Assembly (NCBI RefSeq): GCF_002863565.1
Contig: NZ_PGUW01000004.1
Span: 620,001-684,000, forward strand
Source of the DNA: Bacillus sp. V5-8f
Lineage (GTDB): Bacteria > Bacillota > Bacilli > Bacillales > DSM-1321
Length of the DNA: 64,000 bases
Direction: 5' to 3'
The position numbers and the translations under genes were made by a program. The notes under the pieces are model-generated. The model was not told the DNA's origin. It saw only the letters and a program-made list of their open reading frames with translations, and ran no database searches. Below are positions 15,304 through 23,947 of this stretch, piece by piece; position 1 is the first letter of the stretch; each line of letters begins with the position of its first letter.

Positions 15304-18163
15304 GTACATCAAAAAGAGTTTGTCCCGACAGGTGGTATACCTGATGTGGGCATTCCTAATACTCATTTTGATCGGGACTTCCATATTGTTTTATTACCAA
15401 CACAATCTAGGACAACACTATATCGGTGAACGGGAAAGCATGGTCGAGAAAAGGCAGCTTATTCAAGATATTTCAGGAAACTTTAATTCCGCCTTATTCG
15501 ACATCCGAGGATACTTAGCCCTTGATAACAGTCAGCTTAAAGACAGTGCCTTGGCTCAGGAAAGGGTTATAAGAAATCTAAATCAAAGATTTTCATCCCA
15601 AATTAAGAACAAAAATCAAGCAGATATTGAGCTATACAATGAACTTACTACCTTTACAGATTATTATTTTGACGATACCCTGCCAGTCGTTATTCAAGCT
15701 TTTGAATCAGGTGACCGAGAAACAGTAAAAAATATTGCTAATACTTCAGCGACCAAAAGAGTAACTGAATTTCAAGATTACTTGAACGCTTATGCTAAAT
15801 CACTGGATCGGCAGTTGAATCAAAACGCAGAAAATCTTAGAAATGACCTGACATTCCTGCAAATTGCGCTTGTTAGTTTTTTAATTCTGTTTTTCATTTT
15901 AATGCAGGTTTTCATCAGAATCATCGTTAAAAATATAGGAAAGCCGCTTAGTGATTTTGCCTATGCGGCAAATGAAATTGCAGCAGGCCGTGACGCCGTC
16001 ATAGACGTCCAGCATTCCAGAACGGATGAACTAGGTGCCTTATCAGTCGCGTTCAAAAAAATGATTGCAAGTGTACAGGACAAGGAACAAGATCTGATGG
16101 CACAAAACGAGGAATTAATGGCACAGCAGGATGAATTGCAAGCCGGCCAGCTGGAATTGGAAGATGCATTGGATGTGCTCAAGGAAAACGAGAAGACATT
16201 ATCACGCAGGAATGAACTCATTAATGGTATATCCAACACCCTTGATAAAGATGAGTTACTTCGTACAATTGTGGAAAGCATGTGCAAAATCATTTCAGCC
16301 GACAAAGGGATCATTGTGTTAATGAATGATCTTTCCTATGCATCATCTGGCGTCAGCGAACGCGGGGTCCAACAGTTTTTGGAAAATATGGATAATGGAA
16401 TGCATGAGCGGTTGTTCAGCAATAAACGTGCATTTTTTATCAAGAGGGAACAGGACGGTACGGAAAAAGGCTACCATGAAAACATTAACTATAGCTATGA
16501 CTTATATATACCAGTCCAGTCTTCATCAAAGGAAGTAGAAGCGATTCTTGTATTCAGCAGATATAGCCATGAATACAGTGGAAAAGAGCTGCATGATTAT
16601 GAAACACTGGCTAAGCAAGTCTCTATTTCTCTGGAAAAAATTAAGCTTTTTGAGCAAACTGAAAGCGACCGGCAGCTTAATCAGGATATTTTTAATACCG
16701 TTCAGGAAGGAATTCAATTGATCGATAAAGACGGGACAATCGTTCAGGTAAATCAGCAGCTGTGCGAAATATATGGTTGTTCCTATACTGTAGACAATAT
16801 GTCCGGTCTGACATGGGACAGTTGGACGAAGTTGATGGAGGAACAGATACAGGAAGACAACTTTGTAAGTATGCTGAAAGAAGCTCTGGAAAATGCAAAG
16901 GCTGGAGAGGACAATGATTTTTCAGTCCAATATTCCAAGAAAGACAGCAACAGGGTGTATAAAGTATATTGCAAGACCCTTACAACTGGGAACGAAGAAT
17001 TTGGTACACTTCTGGTACATCGCGATATAACCAAGGAATACGAAGTGGATCAAATGAAGTCCGAATTCGTCAGCACAGTCAGCCATGAGCTTCGGACACC
17101 GCTCGCAAGTGTGTTAGGTTTTACCGAATTGATGCTCAATAAAAAGCTGACGCCGGAAAGACAAACCAAATATCTTCAAACGATATACAATGAAGCAAAC
17201 AGATTAACTTCACTAATCAATGACTTCCTGGATGTCCAGAGGATGGAATCTGGTAAACAGACATATGAAAAGAAGTATATTGAATTACTGCCGATCATCC
17301 AAAAGGTAGTTGAAAGTCAGCAAGTAAACACCTCTATTCATAAACTCCAGGTTGAAGTGTTGACGGAGGAAAATGTTATCCTCGGGGATAAGACCAAGAT
17401 CCAACAAGTTTTCACAAATATAATCCATAATGCGATCAAATACAGTCCTAACGGCGGTAATATATCAATAAAGATTTACGATAACGAGAAGGAAATTAAG
17501 GTGGATGTAACAGATCAAGGACTTGGTATCCCAAAGGATTCCGTCGGGAAGCTATTCCAAAAATTCTATAGGGTCGATAACTCAGACCGCAGGAGAATAG
17601 GAGGAACCGGTTTAGGGTTATCAATTGTTGATGAAATCATGAAGGCTCATGAAGGCGAGATAATGGTAGAATCTGAATACGGCAAAGGAACAACATTTAC
17701 ATTATCTTTCGCGAAAATGACAAGCAGGCATAATGACAAGAGGCAAGAGGTACCAGGAAGCGGACTTTTCTATAACGTAATGGTAATCGAAGACGATCTT
17801 AGTCTTGCTGATCTTATTAAGCAGGAGCTCTTTGATTCTGGTTTTAACGTTACCTACTATAAGAACGGTTCTAAAGCAATGGAAGCAATGAAGCTCCAAA
17901 CTCCGGATGCCATTGTGCTTGATATTATGCTCGAAGAAGGAGAAATGGATGGCTGGTCCATCATGAAACAAATGAAACAGTCAGCCGAACTAAGTCAAAT
18001 TCCAATCTTTGTTTCAACTGCTCTTGAGGAAAGGGAGCGTGGAATATCGCTTGGGGCAAATGATTTTTTGATAAAGCCTTATAAGTTAAGCGATCTTTCC
18101 AAAACTATTATGCAGACCTTATTAAGCTCGGGGAAACAGGGGCAGATTATGGTGCCTGAATAA
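15290..18163 (+). CDS. Hybrid sensor histidine kinase (sensor-HAMP-GAF-PAS-HisKA-HATPase-REC)
   Basis: A 957-residue kinase starting at ATG 15290 inside the response-regulator gene, with GAGGG upstream. The membrane part has two helices (about residues 17-37 and 185-210) flanking a helical extracytoplasmic domain. A HAMP linker, a coiled coil (AQNEELMAQQDELQ), a GAF-like domain and a PAS domain (with GTIVQVNQQLCEIYG) follow. HisKA carries His599 in SHELRTP; the ATPase domain has NAIKYSP, DQGLGIP and GGTGLGLS. A C-terminal receiver has Asp878 (VLDIMLEEG). It is probably the input to the operon, sending phosphate via its receiver to the diguanylate cyclase HPt. Last gene of the operon. Confidence 0.92.
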   Translation: MKMIEYIKKSLSRQVVYLMWAFLILILIGTSILFYYQHNLGQHYIGERESMVEKRQLIQDISGNFNSALFDIRGYLALDNSQLKDSALAQERVIRNLNQRFSSQIKNKNQADIELYNELTTFTDYYFDDTLPVVIQAFESGDRETVKNIANTSATKRVTEFQDYLNAYAKSLDRQLNQNAENLRNDLTFLQIALVSFLILFFILMQVFIRIIVKNIGKPLSDFAYAANEIAAGRDAVIDVQHSRTDELGALSVAFKKMIASVQDKEQDLMAQNEELMAQQDELQAGQLELEDALDVLKENEKTLSRRNELINGISNTLDKDELLRTIVESMCKIISADKGIIVLMNDLSYASSGVSERGVQQFLENMDNGMHERLFSNKRAFFIKREQDGTEKGYHENINYSYDLYIPVQSSSKEVEAILVFSRYSHEYSGKELHDYETLAKQVSISLEKIKLFEQTESDRQLNQDIFNTVQEGIQLIDKDGTIVQVNQQLCEIYGCSYTVDNMSGLTWDSWTKLMEEQIQEDNFVSMLKEALENAKAGEDNDFSVQYSKKDSNRVYKVYCKTLTTGNEEFGTLLVHRDITKEYEVDQMKSEFVSTVSHELRTPLASVLGFTELMLNKKLTPERQTKYLQTIYNEANRLTSLINDFLDVQRMESGKQTYEKKYIELLPIIQKVVESQQVNTSIHKLQVEVLTEENVILGDKTKIQQVFTNIIHNAIKYSPNGGNISIKIYDNEKEIKVDVTDQGLGIPKDSVGKLFQKFYRVDNSDRRRIGGTGLGLSIVDEIMKAHEGEIMVESEYGKGTTFTLSFAKMTSRHNDKRQEVPGSGLFYNVMVIEDDLSLADLIKQELFDSGFNVTYYKNGSKAMEAMKLQTPDAIVLDIMLEEGEMDGWSIMKQMKQSAELSQIPIFVSTALEERERGISLGANDFLIKPYKLSDLSKTIMQTLLSSGKQGQIMVPE

Positions 18164-18213
18164 CTGTAAGGATACAATCTGTTGAATGGCGGGCAGGAAT
18201 ATAATCATTATTG

Positions 18214-18248
18214 AAAAAACTTAGGCATCAAAATGCCTAAGTTTTTTT
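18214..18248 (+). terminator. Strong intrinsic terminator ending the c-di-GMP/polysaccharide operon
   Basis: AAAAACTTAGGCAT (18214-18227) pairs perfectly with ATGCCTAAGTTTTT (18233-18246) across a 5-nt loop, followed by further T's. Confidence 0.93.
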
Positions 18249-18315
18249 CGCATTGCAGAAAAGAGTAGATAATCACTAGGGCATTCCTTATATTCTTCAA
18301 TATCCCACGAGTATA

Positions 18316-18540
18316 TCAACTCGAACCATTTAGCTTCATGGAAACAAATCCTTGCTTTTTACTTGTTTCACTTGTATCAAAGAGCTCCAGTTCCGAAGGA
18401 GTTATATTGGATTTTTTCACTGTGGGATTTGGTTTCCTAGATTTCTTTTTCAGCTCCTGCTGGAAGTTTAATAAAGCTTGAGATACAGGAGTGTTTGTTT
18501 TTTGTTTTTTCTTTTTTTGAAAGATGATGGGTAGTCACTC
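18316..18540 (-). pseudogene. Small hydrophilic gene interrupted at an A-rich tract
   Basis: On the minus strand an open frame reads KKQKTNTPVSQALLNFQQEL, KKKSRKPNPTVKKSNITPSE and LELFDTSETSKKQGFVSMKL to a TGA at 18316-18318. Its 5' end enters a run of A7-G-A6-C-A6; upstream of that, the plausible start (GTG ACT ACC with GAGGAG before it, MTTHHLSKK) is in a different frame. Shifting one base inside the A-tract would join them into one Lys-rich, soluble protein of about 75 residues. This may be a mutation, a phase-variable tract or a sequencing error. I do not recognise the family. Confidence 0.4.
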
Positions 18541-18617
18541 CTCTCGAGGAATGTACATATGAACCATTGAATAGAAATAGGCTAGAAGCCATTAAATTAA
18601 GGGAGGGTTGATTCCGA

Positions 18618-20513
18618 TTGAAGCACGTAGTCAATTTAGAAATGGAACGACTCATTGCAACATTAACAAATGACCAGACTATGGATGGCTCATGGGACTA
18701 TGCCTTTGATACGGGGATTAAAACAGACGCATATATGATTATATTATTACGCTCATTGGAGATACATGATGATAAGTTGATACAAGCGCTGGTTGGGAGA
18801 ATCTTAAGCAAGCAGGAAAGGAACGGGGCCTGGAAGCTATATCATGATGAAGGAACAGGAAATTTGTCCTCAACTCTGGAGGCGTATTACGGACTTCTTT
18901 ATTCTGGTTATATCAATGAACAAGATCCGAGGATGAGGGCTGCCAGGCGATTTATCTTGGGGCAAGGGGGGATGGAAAAGGCAGGAATGTTTACAAAAAT
19001 AATGCTGGCTTTGACCGGCCAATCCCCCTGGCCTGCTGTCTTTCCCGTCCCGATAGAAGTAATGCTTACCCCTCTTTCCCTTCCTATCAATTTTTACGAT
19101 TTTTCTATTTATGCCAGGGCAAACCTGACACCAATTCTTATTGTGGGAAATAAAAGGTTTCAGATAAAAACAGAACGAAGCCCGGACATATCAAGCTTAT
19201 TAAATGGGCGTCCATATAATGAAGAAGATCCATTTTTTCATATGGAGAATGTTAGGGAGTGGAGGAATTTATTCACTCTGATTAAACAGGGAATTAACTC
19301 GATCGCCGGTATCCCTAAACAGGTAAGAGAGATGGCATTTGAACAGGCAAAACGGTATATGTTGGACCGGATTGAGGAGGATGGCACTTTTTACAGCTAT
19401 TTCAGTTCCACTTTTCTAATGATATTTGCTCTTTTATCTCTTGATTATCCAAAAAACCATCCAATCATCAGAAACGCCATGAAAGGGCTAAAATCAATGG
19501 CCTGTAATGTCAATGGACATTTACACATGCAATATACAACAGCAGATGTATGGAATACCTCTTTAATCAGTTACGCGCTCCAGGAAGCGGGCGTTCCTGA
19601 CTCTGCGGAGCCGATCCAAAAGGCAAACCGATATTTATTATCAAGACAGCATACGAAATATGGGGACTGGGTGATTCATAATCCTGATACATTGCCAGGA
19701 GGTTGGGGTTTTTCAAATATCAACACAATCAATCCTGATGTTGATGATACAACTGCCAGCTTGCGTTCAATTCAAGTTTTAGTAAACAAACAGCCGCAAT
19801 ATTCATCAGCATGGGCAAGAGGGGTCAACTGGGTTTTTTCAATGCAAAATGATGATGGTGGATGGGCGGCATTTGAAAGAAATGTAGATAAAAAACTATT
19901 GAACTTATTGCCGGTGGAGGGAGCTGAATTTCTTCTGCTCGACCCATCCTCAGCTGATTTAACGGGAAGGACCCTTGAGTTCTTAGGCAAGTATACCAAT
20001 CTAAATAAGAATCACCCTTCCTTAAAAAGGGGGAGAAAATGGATCCGCAGCGACCAACGGATGGATGGTTCCTGGTACGGACGCTGGGGGATCTGTTATA
20101 TATACGGAACATGGGCGGCTATCACTGGATTGATGGCGAGCGGGACACGGTCTGAGTCATCCATCATCCAAAAGTCTGTCGCATGGCTAAAGAACATACA
20201 AAATAAGGATGGAGGTTGGGGGGAATCATGCCATAGCGATACACAGAAGAAATATATTCCCTTAGGAGCAAGTACATTGACGGATACTGCATGGGCAGTG
20301 GATGCTATAATTGCCGCTTCCGACAAATTGACACCAGAAATTCAGGCGGGAATCAACTATTTACTCGAAAATGGGAGCAGACAGCATTGGACAGAGCAAT
20401 ATCCGAAAGGACAAGGAGCCGGGGGGGCGTTTTATATCCATTATCATAGCTATCGCTACATTTGGCCGCTTTTGGCGTTGAGTCATTTTAATAAGAAGTT
20501 TTTAATGGAATGA
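18618..20513 (+). CDS. sqhC: Squalene-hopene / sporulenol cyclase (SqhC-like)
   Basis: A 631-residue terpene cyclase of the squalene-hopene family, resembling B. subtilis SqhC, which cyclises tetraprenyl-beta-curcumene to sporulenol in spores and can also act on squalene. The protonating motif is DVDDTT (374-379, family DxDD). QW repeats appear as QNDDGGWAAF, QRMDGSWYGRWG and QNKDGGWGE. ANxxP-type and YSY-rich alpha-barrel segments such as YMLDRIEEDGTFYSYFSSTF also match the SqhC lineage. The TTG start has GGGAGGG about 10 nt upstream. No phytoene/squalene synthase is adjacent. Active at the membrane as a monotopic enzyme; length is normal. Confidence 0.93.
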   Translation: MKHVVNLEMERLIATLTNDQTMDGSWDYAFDTGIKTDAYMIILLRSLEIHDDKLIQALVGRILSKQERNGAWKLYHDEGTGNLSSTLEAYYGLLYSGYINEQDPRMRAARRFILGQGGMEKAGMFTKIMLALTGQSPWPAVFPVPIEVMLTPLSLPINFYDFSIYARANLTPILIVGNKRFQIKTERSPDISSLLNGRPYNEEDPFFHMENVREWRNLFTLIKQGINSIAGIPKQVREMAFEQAKRYMLDRIEEDGTFYSYFSSTFLMIFALLSLDYPKNHPIIRNAMKGLKSMACNVNGHLHMQYTTADVWNTSLISYALQEAGVPDSAEPIQKANRYLLSRQHTKYGDWVIHNPDTLPGGWGFSNINTINPDVDDTTASLRSIQVLVNKQPQYSSAWARGVNWVFSMQNDDGGWAAFERNVDKKLLNLLPVEGAEFLLLDPSSADLTGRTLEFLGKYTNLNKNHPSLKRGRKWIRSDQRMDGSWYGRWGICYIYGTWAAITGLMASGTRSESSIIQKSVAWLKNIQNKDGGWGESCHSDTQKKYIPLGASTLTDTAWAVDAIIAASDKLTPEIQAGINYLLENGSRQHWTEQYPKGQGAGGAFYIHYHSYRYIWPLLALSHFNKKFLME

Positions 20514-20539
20514 AAAACTATAGATGAAAAGGAACCCAG

Positions 20540-20719
20540 AATGTTGCGGCTGCTACTGAAGAACAACTAGTTTCTATGCAGGAGATTTCAGCTTCGGCAA
20601 ATGCCGCTCATATAGGCTGTTCAGTAGCAGAGATGAAGGTACCGTATGAATTTCAGACAAATGCTAACTCATTGGTGAAAATTAAAAAAACTAGTGAAAG
20701 GCGGGGGGAACTTCCTTAA
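20540..20719 (+). pseudogene. 3' relic of a chemoreceptor gene
   Basis: The frame reads NVAAATEEQLVSMQEISASA, the conserved C-terminal methylation-region sequence of chemoreceptors (compare the [17 protein letters not shown] of the intact receptor at 1739), then degenerates and stops at 20717-20719. Nothing upstream belongs to it. The terminator that follows has the same GTGCGA/TCGCAC core as the intact receptor's terminator. Confidence 0.75.
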
Positions 20720-20729
20720 TAAATAACGG

Positions 20730-20760
20730 GTGCGATGCTTTAAGAAGCGTCGCACTTTTA
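20730..20760 (+). terminator. Terminator of the dead chemoreceptor gene
   Basis: GTGCGATGCTT (20730-20740) pairs with AAGCGTCGCAC (20745-20755) over a TAAG loop, followed by TTTTATTG. Confidence 0.8.
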
Positions 20761-20806
20761 TTGTCTGTTAACTCCGCTCCATTGGACCATTAAATCGGGA
20801 CTGCCT

Positions 20807-22213
20807 TCACTTTTTTCGTAACCAACTCAAAAGACTAAGTATAATTAACCCAATCATGATACAAGAATATGTTTGGATTGCGTAGGTAAGACCTATCCAC
20901 TGCCCGATATAACCCAGTGTAATAATCGGAATACTTATACCTAAATATGTTACAACAAAAAAATAAGAAGTCATGTTTGCTCGAATATCGTCCGTAGACA
21001 TTTTGTTAAGGTAGGCTAAACTCCCCGCATAGCTTGGTCCATTGCCCATACCGATAAAAAGGGTGGTTAAAAAAAGTAAAATTAAAGACTTGGTTAATAA
21101 GGTGAATATCATACATAGCAATCCAAGAACTAATAAGATGTAGCCTATTATTATTAAGCGTTTAACAGGTTGTTTTCTCAATATGATTTGATGGATGGTA
21201 GATATGCCTAAAACTAAAGCCACCATGGTACCTGATAAGCTAAGACTAGATTGATGGGTAAAAAGGTTGAGATATGTTGGCATTACTGATAACATCAAAC
21301 TCATAATTCCCCAAGAAAGAAAAGAAGTAGAAGACGCCAACAGGAACGGTCTTTGGAACTCTCTATCAACCGATGGAAGATGCAGAGATGTTACACGTTC
21401 CGTAGCTTTAATATCCTCCACCATCAAACGCAACCCTATGAACCCCACCATGGCAAGCAATAAATGCATGATATAAGAAAACTGCAACGGGTATGGTGCG
21501 TACTCTCCTAAGAAACCAGAAATAAGCGGTCCAATTGCATTTCCAAGGGTCCCAGCTATAGCTGCAATGAAGGCACTTTTCTGTTTGTCTTGATTAGGAT
21601 GCAGCTCCGTCATGAATGTAACTGCGACTCCATTCAGTATCCCTACAGATAATCCTTGAAAGACCCGTGACACTATCAATCCACCTATACCATCAGACAA
21701 TGCGAAGCCAATAGAACCGAAGACTGATAGAAGAACCCCGGAAAATAGTACCTTTTTTCTTTCCCATTTTTTACAGATTTGTGCAACTAATATTATAGTT
21801 GGAATCACGATTAAAGCGTAGAGAGCATATATAAAGGTCATTGTACTCGGTGACATTTGCCATTTTTCACGGTACAACGCATAAAGAGGGGCGGGGAGAT
21901 TCGTCCCTAGTAAGGTGATAAACAAACTATATGCCACTAACCAAAAGGAATACTGATGCTGGCGGGACACATCAACCCTTATTACATGAGACACGTTTCC
22001 TAATTGAACAGCAAATGATTCAAACGAGTTGTCGACTCCGGTAGCTGCAATTTTTATTTTTGTGAGATTTGTTTTTTTGTGCTTCCGCGCCTTAATCTCT
22101 TCAATATTGTATCCACCACGGACAAATAAATCAGATAATTGAGCTAAAACCCCTGGCTGGTTTTGGACAAGAATCGATATTGTTTGTGTCAACAAGGTTC
22201 TCAATCCTTTCAT
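20807..22213 (-). CDS. ACT domain-MFS transporter fusion
   Basis: A 468-residue frame with two parts. Residues 1-80 are an ACT domain of the acetolactate-synthase small-subunit (IlvH) type: TISILVQNQPGVLAQLSDLF, VRGGYNIEEI, VIRVDVSRQ. From about residue 86 a 12-helix MFS permease follows, starting FWLVAYSLFITLLGTNLPAPLYALYR and containing WERKKVLFSGV and a GPLISGFLGEY helix, as in small-molecule exporters. An ACT domain at the N-terminus of an MFS permease is unusual; it could make transport sensitive to an amino acid. A GTG at 21970 (codon 82) has AAGGG 5 nt upstream and could start a separate 387-residue permease. The first start has a poor ribosome site. Probably regulated by the adjacent TrmB-like protein. 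Confidence 0.8.
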   Translation of the reverse strand: MKGLRTLLTQTISILVQNQPGVLAQLSDLFVRGGYNIEEIKARKHKKTNLTKIKIAATGVDNSFESFAVQLGNVSHVIRVDVSRQHQYSFWLVAYSLFITLLGTNLPAPLYALYREKWQMSPSTMTFIYALYALIVIPTIILVAQICKKWERKKVLFSGVLLSVFGSIGFALSDGIGGLIVSRVFQGLSVGILNGVAVTFMTELHPNQDKQKSAFIAAIAGTLGNAIGPLISGFLGEYAPYPLQFSYIMHLLLAMVGFIGLRLMVEDIKATERVTSLHLPSVDREFQRPFLLASSTSFLSWGIMSLMLSVMPTYLNLFTHQSSLSLSGTMVALVLGISTIHQIILRKQPVKRLIIIGYILLVLGLLCMIFTLLTKSLILLFLTTLFIGMGNGPSYAGSLAYLNKMSTDDIRANMTSYFFVVTYLGISIPIITLGYIGQWIGLTYAIQTYSCIMIGLIILSLLSWLRKK

Positions 22214-22239
22214 TTTTTGTTCTCATTTCATGTCTTATA

Positions 22240-22263
22240 TAGGAGTTATTTATCTAACTACTA
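22240..22263 (-). promoter_or_regulatory. 24-bp operator-like inverted repeat before the ACT-MFS gene
   Basis: On the minus strand it reads TAGTAGTTA, six central bases, then TAACTCCTA, an imperfect palindrome. Length, position in a TATAGT -10 (22260-22265) and the TAGTAGTTA half-site match the element before the TrmB-like gene at 23114-23137. Confidence 0.6.
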
Positions 22264-22290
22264 TAAAAAAACTAAAGAAAATACGGTTCT

Positions 22291-23100
22291 TTATTCGAAC
22301 CGTTTTCCTGTAACGACGTGGAACAAATCCGGATCATTTCTCCAAAATGATTGCACTTTATCTGATCCTACTTGTTTGGCTAATTCTCCATATGCAATAT
22401 CGTGCCTAATGTATTCGATTGCCACTAAAACTAATGCAGGGTCTTTTGTTTTAACTGCCCAAGCAGCAGTGCTAGGGGCGAAATTAGCAATTAAAACTTC
22501 CTCCTGGTCGCGAGCCACAATGGTCAGTCGCCCACCCATCCGTTTTTCTGCTATATCTGGAGCCATGAAATCGTGATGATAGGTCACACCCAGTTTAGTG
22601 TCCGGTTCCGAAAAAACCATTGAAAACACCTTAATACCTTCATTAATTCGTTTTTCTATTAAATCTTTCACGAAAGATGCTTGTGGATTCCAAATCGACA
22701 GCCAAACTTCTTCCTGTGCCTTATCAATCATGTCCAAAATTTCAGCCATTACATGCTCATCGCTATTCACACGCCAAATCACATCGGTGTCCCGTTCATT
22801 TTCCAGAGTCATTAAATTTTTTTCTAGAAAATTGAAGGATTGATCAAAGCTTTTCCGTAACCGGTCCATTAACTCTTTTGCCGGAAGGGGCACATATTTC
22901 ACAGGTTCCGACGGGACAGTAAAAATAGCTCCCTTGTCCAGCAGCTTCCCTAGAACCTCATAGACCATTGAGCGAGGGACACCGGATCGCTTACTGACCT
23001 CATATCCCGTCACAGGAGAATTTTTTAGCAAATTAATATAGGCCTTGCATTCATATTGGGAAAAACCTAATTTCTGCAGTTCTTTAACAATTTCCTCCAT
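22291..23100 (-). CDS. TrmB-family transcriptional regulator
   Basis: A 269-residue regulator. The N-terminal winged helix reads FSQYECKAYINLLKNSPVTG, YEVSKRSGVPRSMVYEVLGK and LLDKGAIFTV, typical of the TrmB family's DNA-binding domain. A coiled segment (LRKSFDQSFNFLEKNL) follows, then a C-terminal ligand-binding domain resembling the phospholipase-D-like TrmB fold (VWLSIWNPQASFVKDLIEKR and GGRLTIVARDQEEVLIANFA). The ligand is unknown; many relatives bind sugars. AAAGGAAG precedes the ATG. It has its own promoter overlapped by a 24-bp operator, and a like element precedes the downstream ACT-MFS gene, so it probably represses both itself and that transporter. Confidence 0.85.
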   Translation of the reverse strand: MEEIVKELQKLGFSQYECKAYINLLKNSPVTGYEVSKRSGVPRSMVYEVLGKLLDKGAIFTVPSEPVKYVPLPAKELMDRLRKSFDQSFNFLEKNLMTLENERDTDVIWRVNSDEHVMAEILDMIDKAQEEVWLSIWNPQASFVKDLIEKRINEGIKVFSMVFSEPDTKLGVTYHHDFMAPDIAEKRMGGRLTIVARDQEEVLIANFAPSTAAWAVKTKDPALVLVAIEYIRHDIAYGELAKQVGSDKVQSFWRNDPDLFHVVTGKRFE

Positions 23101-23113
23101 AGCTTCTTCCTTT

Positions 23114-23137
23114 TAGTAGTTATTGTAATAATTACTA
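23114..23137 (-). promoter_or_regulatory. 24-bp operator-like palindrome before the TrmB-like gene
   Basis: On the plus strand TAGTAGTTATT is followed one base on by TAATAATTACTA; the arms match at 10 of 11 positions. It overlaps the TATAGT -10 of the gene, as expected for an autorepressor site. Confidence 0.7.
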
Positions 23138-23162
23138 TATTCTGTGGTTTTGGAATTGTCAA
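23134..23162 (-). promoter_or_regulatory. SigA promoter of the TrmB-like gene
   Basis: On the minus strand TTGACA (23162-23157) and TATAGT (23139-23134) are separated by exactly 17 nt: consensus -35 and five of six -10 bases. Confidence 0.85.
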
Positions 23163-23213
23163 TCTTAGAAAGGGCGGTGTTTTATAAAATTTTCAAAATA
23201 CTATTAGCATTAT

Positions 23214-23497
23214 TTATATCTCGAACCTGCCTGAAAAACCTATTGAGTCTATGATTTCTTTAAAACTCGACTGAGTATTTTCAACAATTCCAAGACCTTG
23301 TTGGACGTCATCCTTCACTTGGTTGATAGAATCAGTTGAGCGAACCATATCTGTTTGAATTTCTTTGACTAATTGAGAAATTTGAGTGGATGATGCTTGG
23401 GACTGCTCCGCCTGTTTACGTACTTCATCTGCTACTACCGCAAATCCTTTTTCATGTTCTCCAGCTCGCACGGCCTCAATTAGGGTTCGGTCTGCGT
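23214..23497 (-). pseudogene. Chemoreceptor signalling-domain relic
   Basis: The minus strand reads ADRTLIEAVRAGEHEKGFAV, then VADEVRKQAEQSQASSTQIS, the chemoreceptor hairpin tip and adjoining coiled coil. Compared with the intact receptor, about nine residues between ADQT and IEA are missing, and the frame ends prematurely after FKEIIDSIGF with no conserved C-terminus. There is no N-terminal half. Part of the same decayed chemoreceptor set as the relic at 20540, but on the opposite strand. Confidence 0.85.
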
Positions 23498-23947
23498 GCC
23501 ATTAGTTTTTTAACCAGTAACCTAGTTAAGATATGATCGGTTCCTTTAGGAAGAGTGGAGATGGGAAGTAAGGGACGTTATTTCGTGAATGCGAATGTTA
23601 GACAAGTTAGAGAGGTATCATGGAAAGAATCATAAATTATAGAAATTCTAAGTACTGTTTGAAGTAACAGATCAGGCTCGCCTGTATTTTTTGTGCAAAA
23701 AAAATGTCTTGTCTTGGAAACTTCTTATCAAAATGCATGAATGGAACATTTCCGGTACTCAATATAGGAAAAACTGTGTCCAAAAGGAGTGAAAATGTGT
23801 TTAAAGGCGATTGGACATGATTCTACACATATGTTTTTATTAGAAATAGGTTAAAGTACCTAAATGGTTTGCGATATATAGGAACTATTAACTATGAAAA
23901 TCACCTTACATATTTTCATTTTTACCAAGTAATAAAGGATGTCAGAA
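23498..23947. other. Gene-free interval
   Basis: About 450 bases in which I see no gene, hairpin with T-run or clear repeat. It is presumably decayed sequence beyond the chemoreceptor relic plus the promoter of the next gene. Confidence 0.4.
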
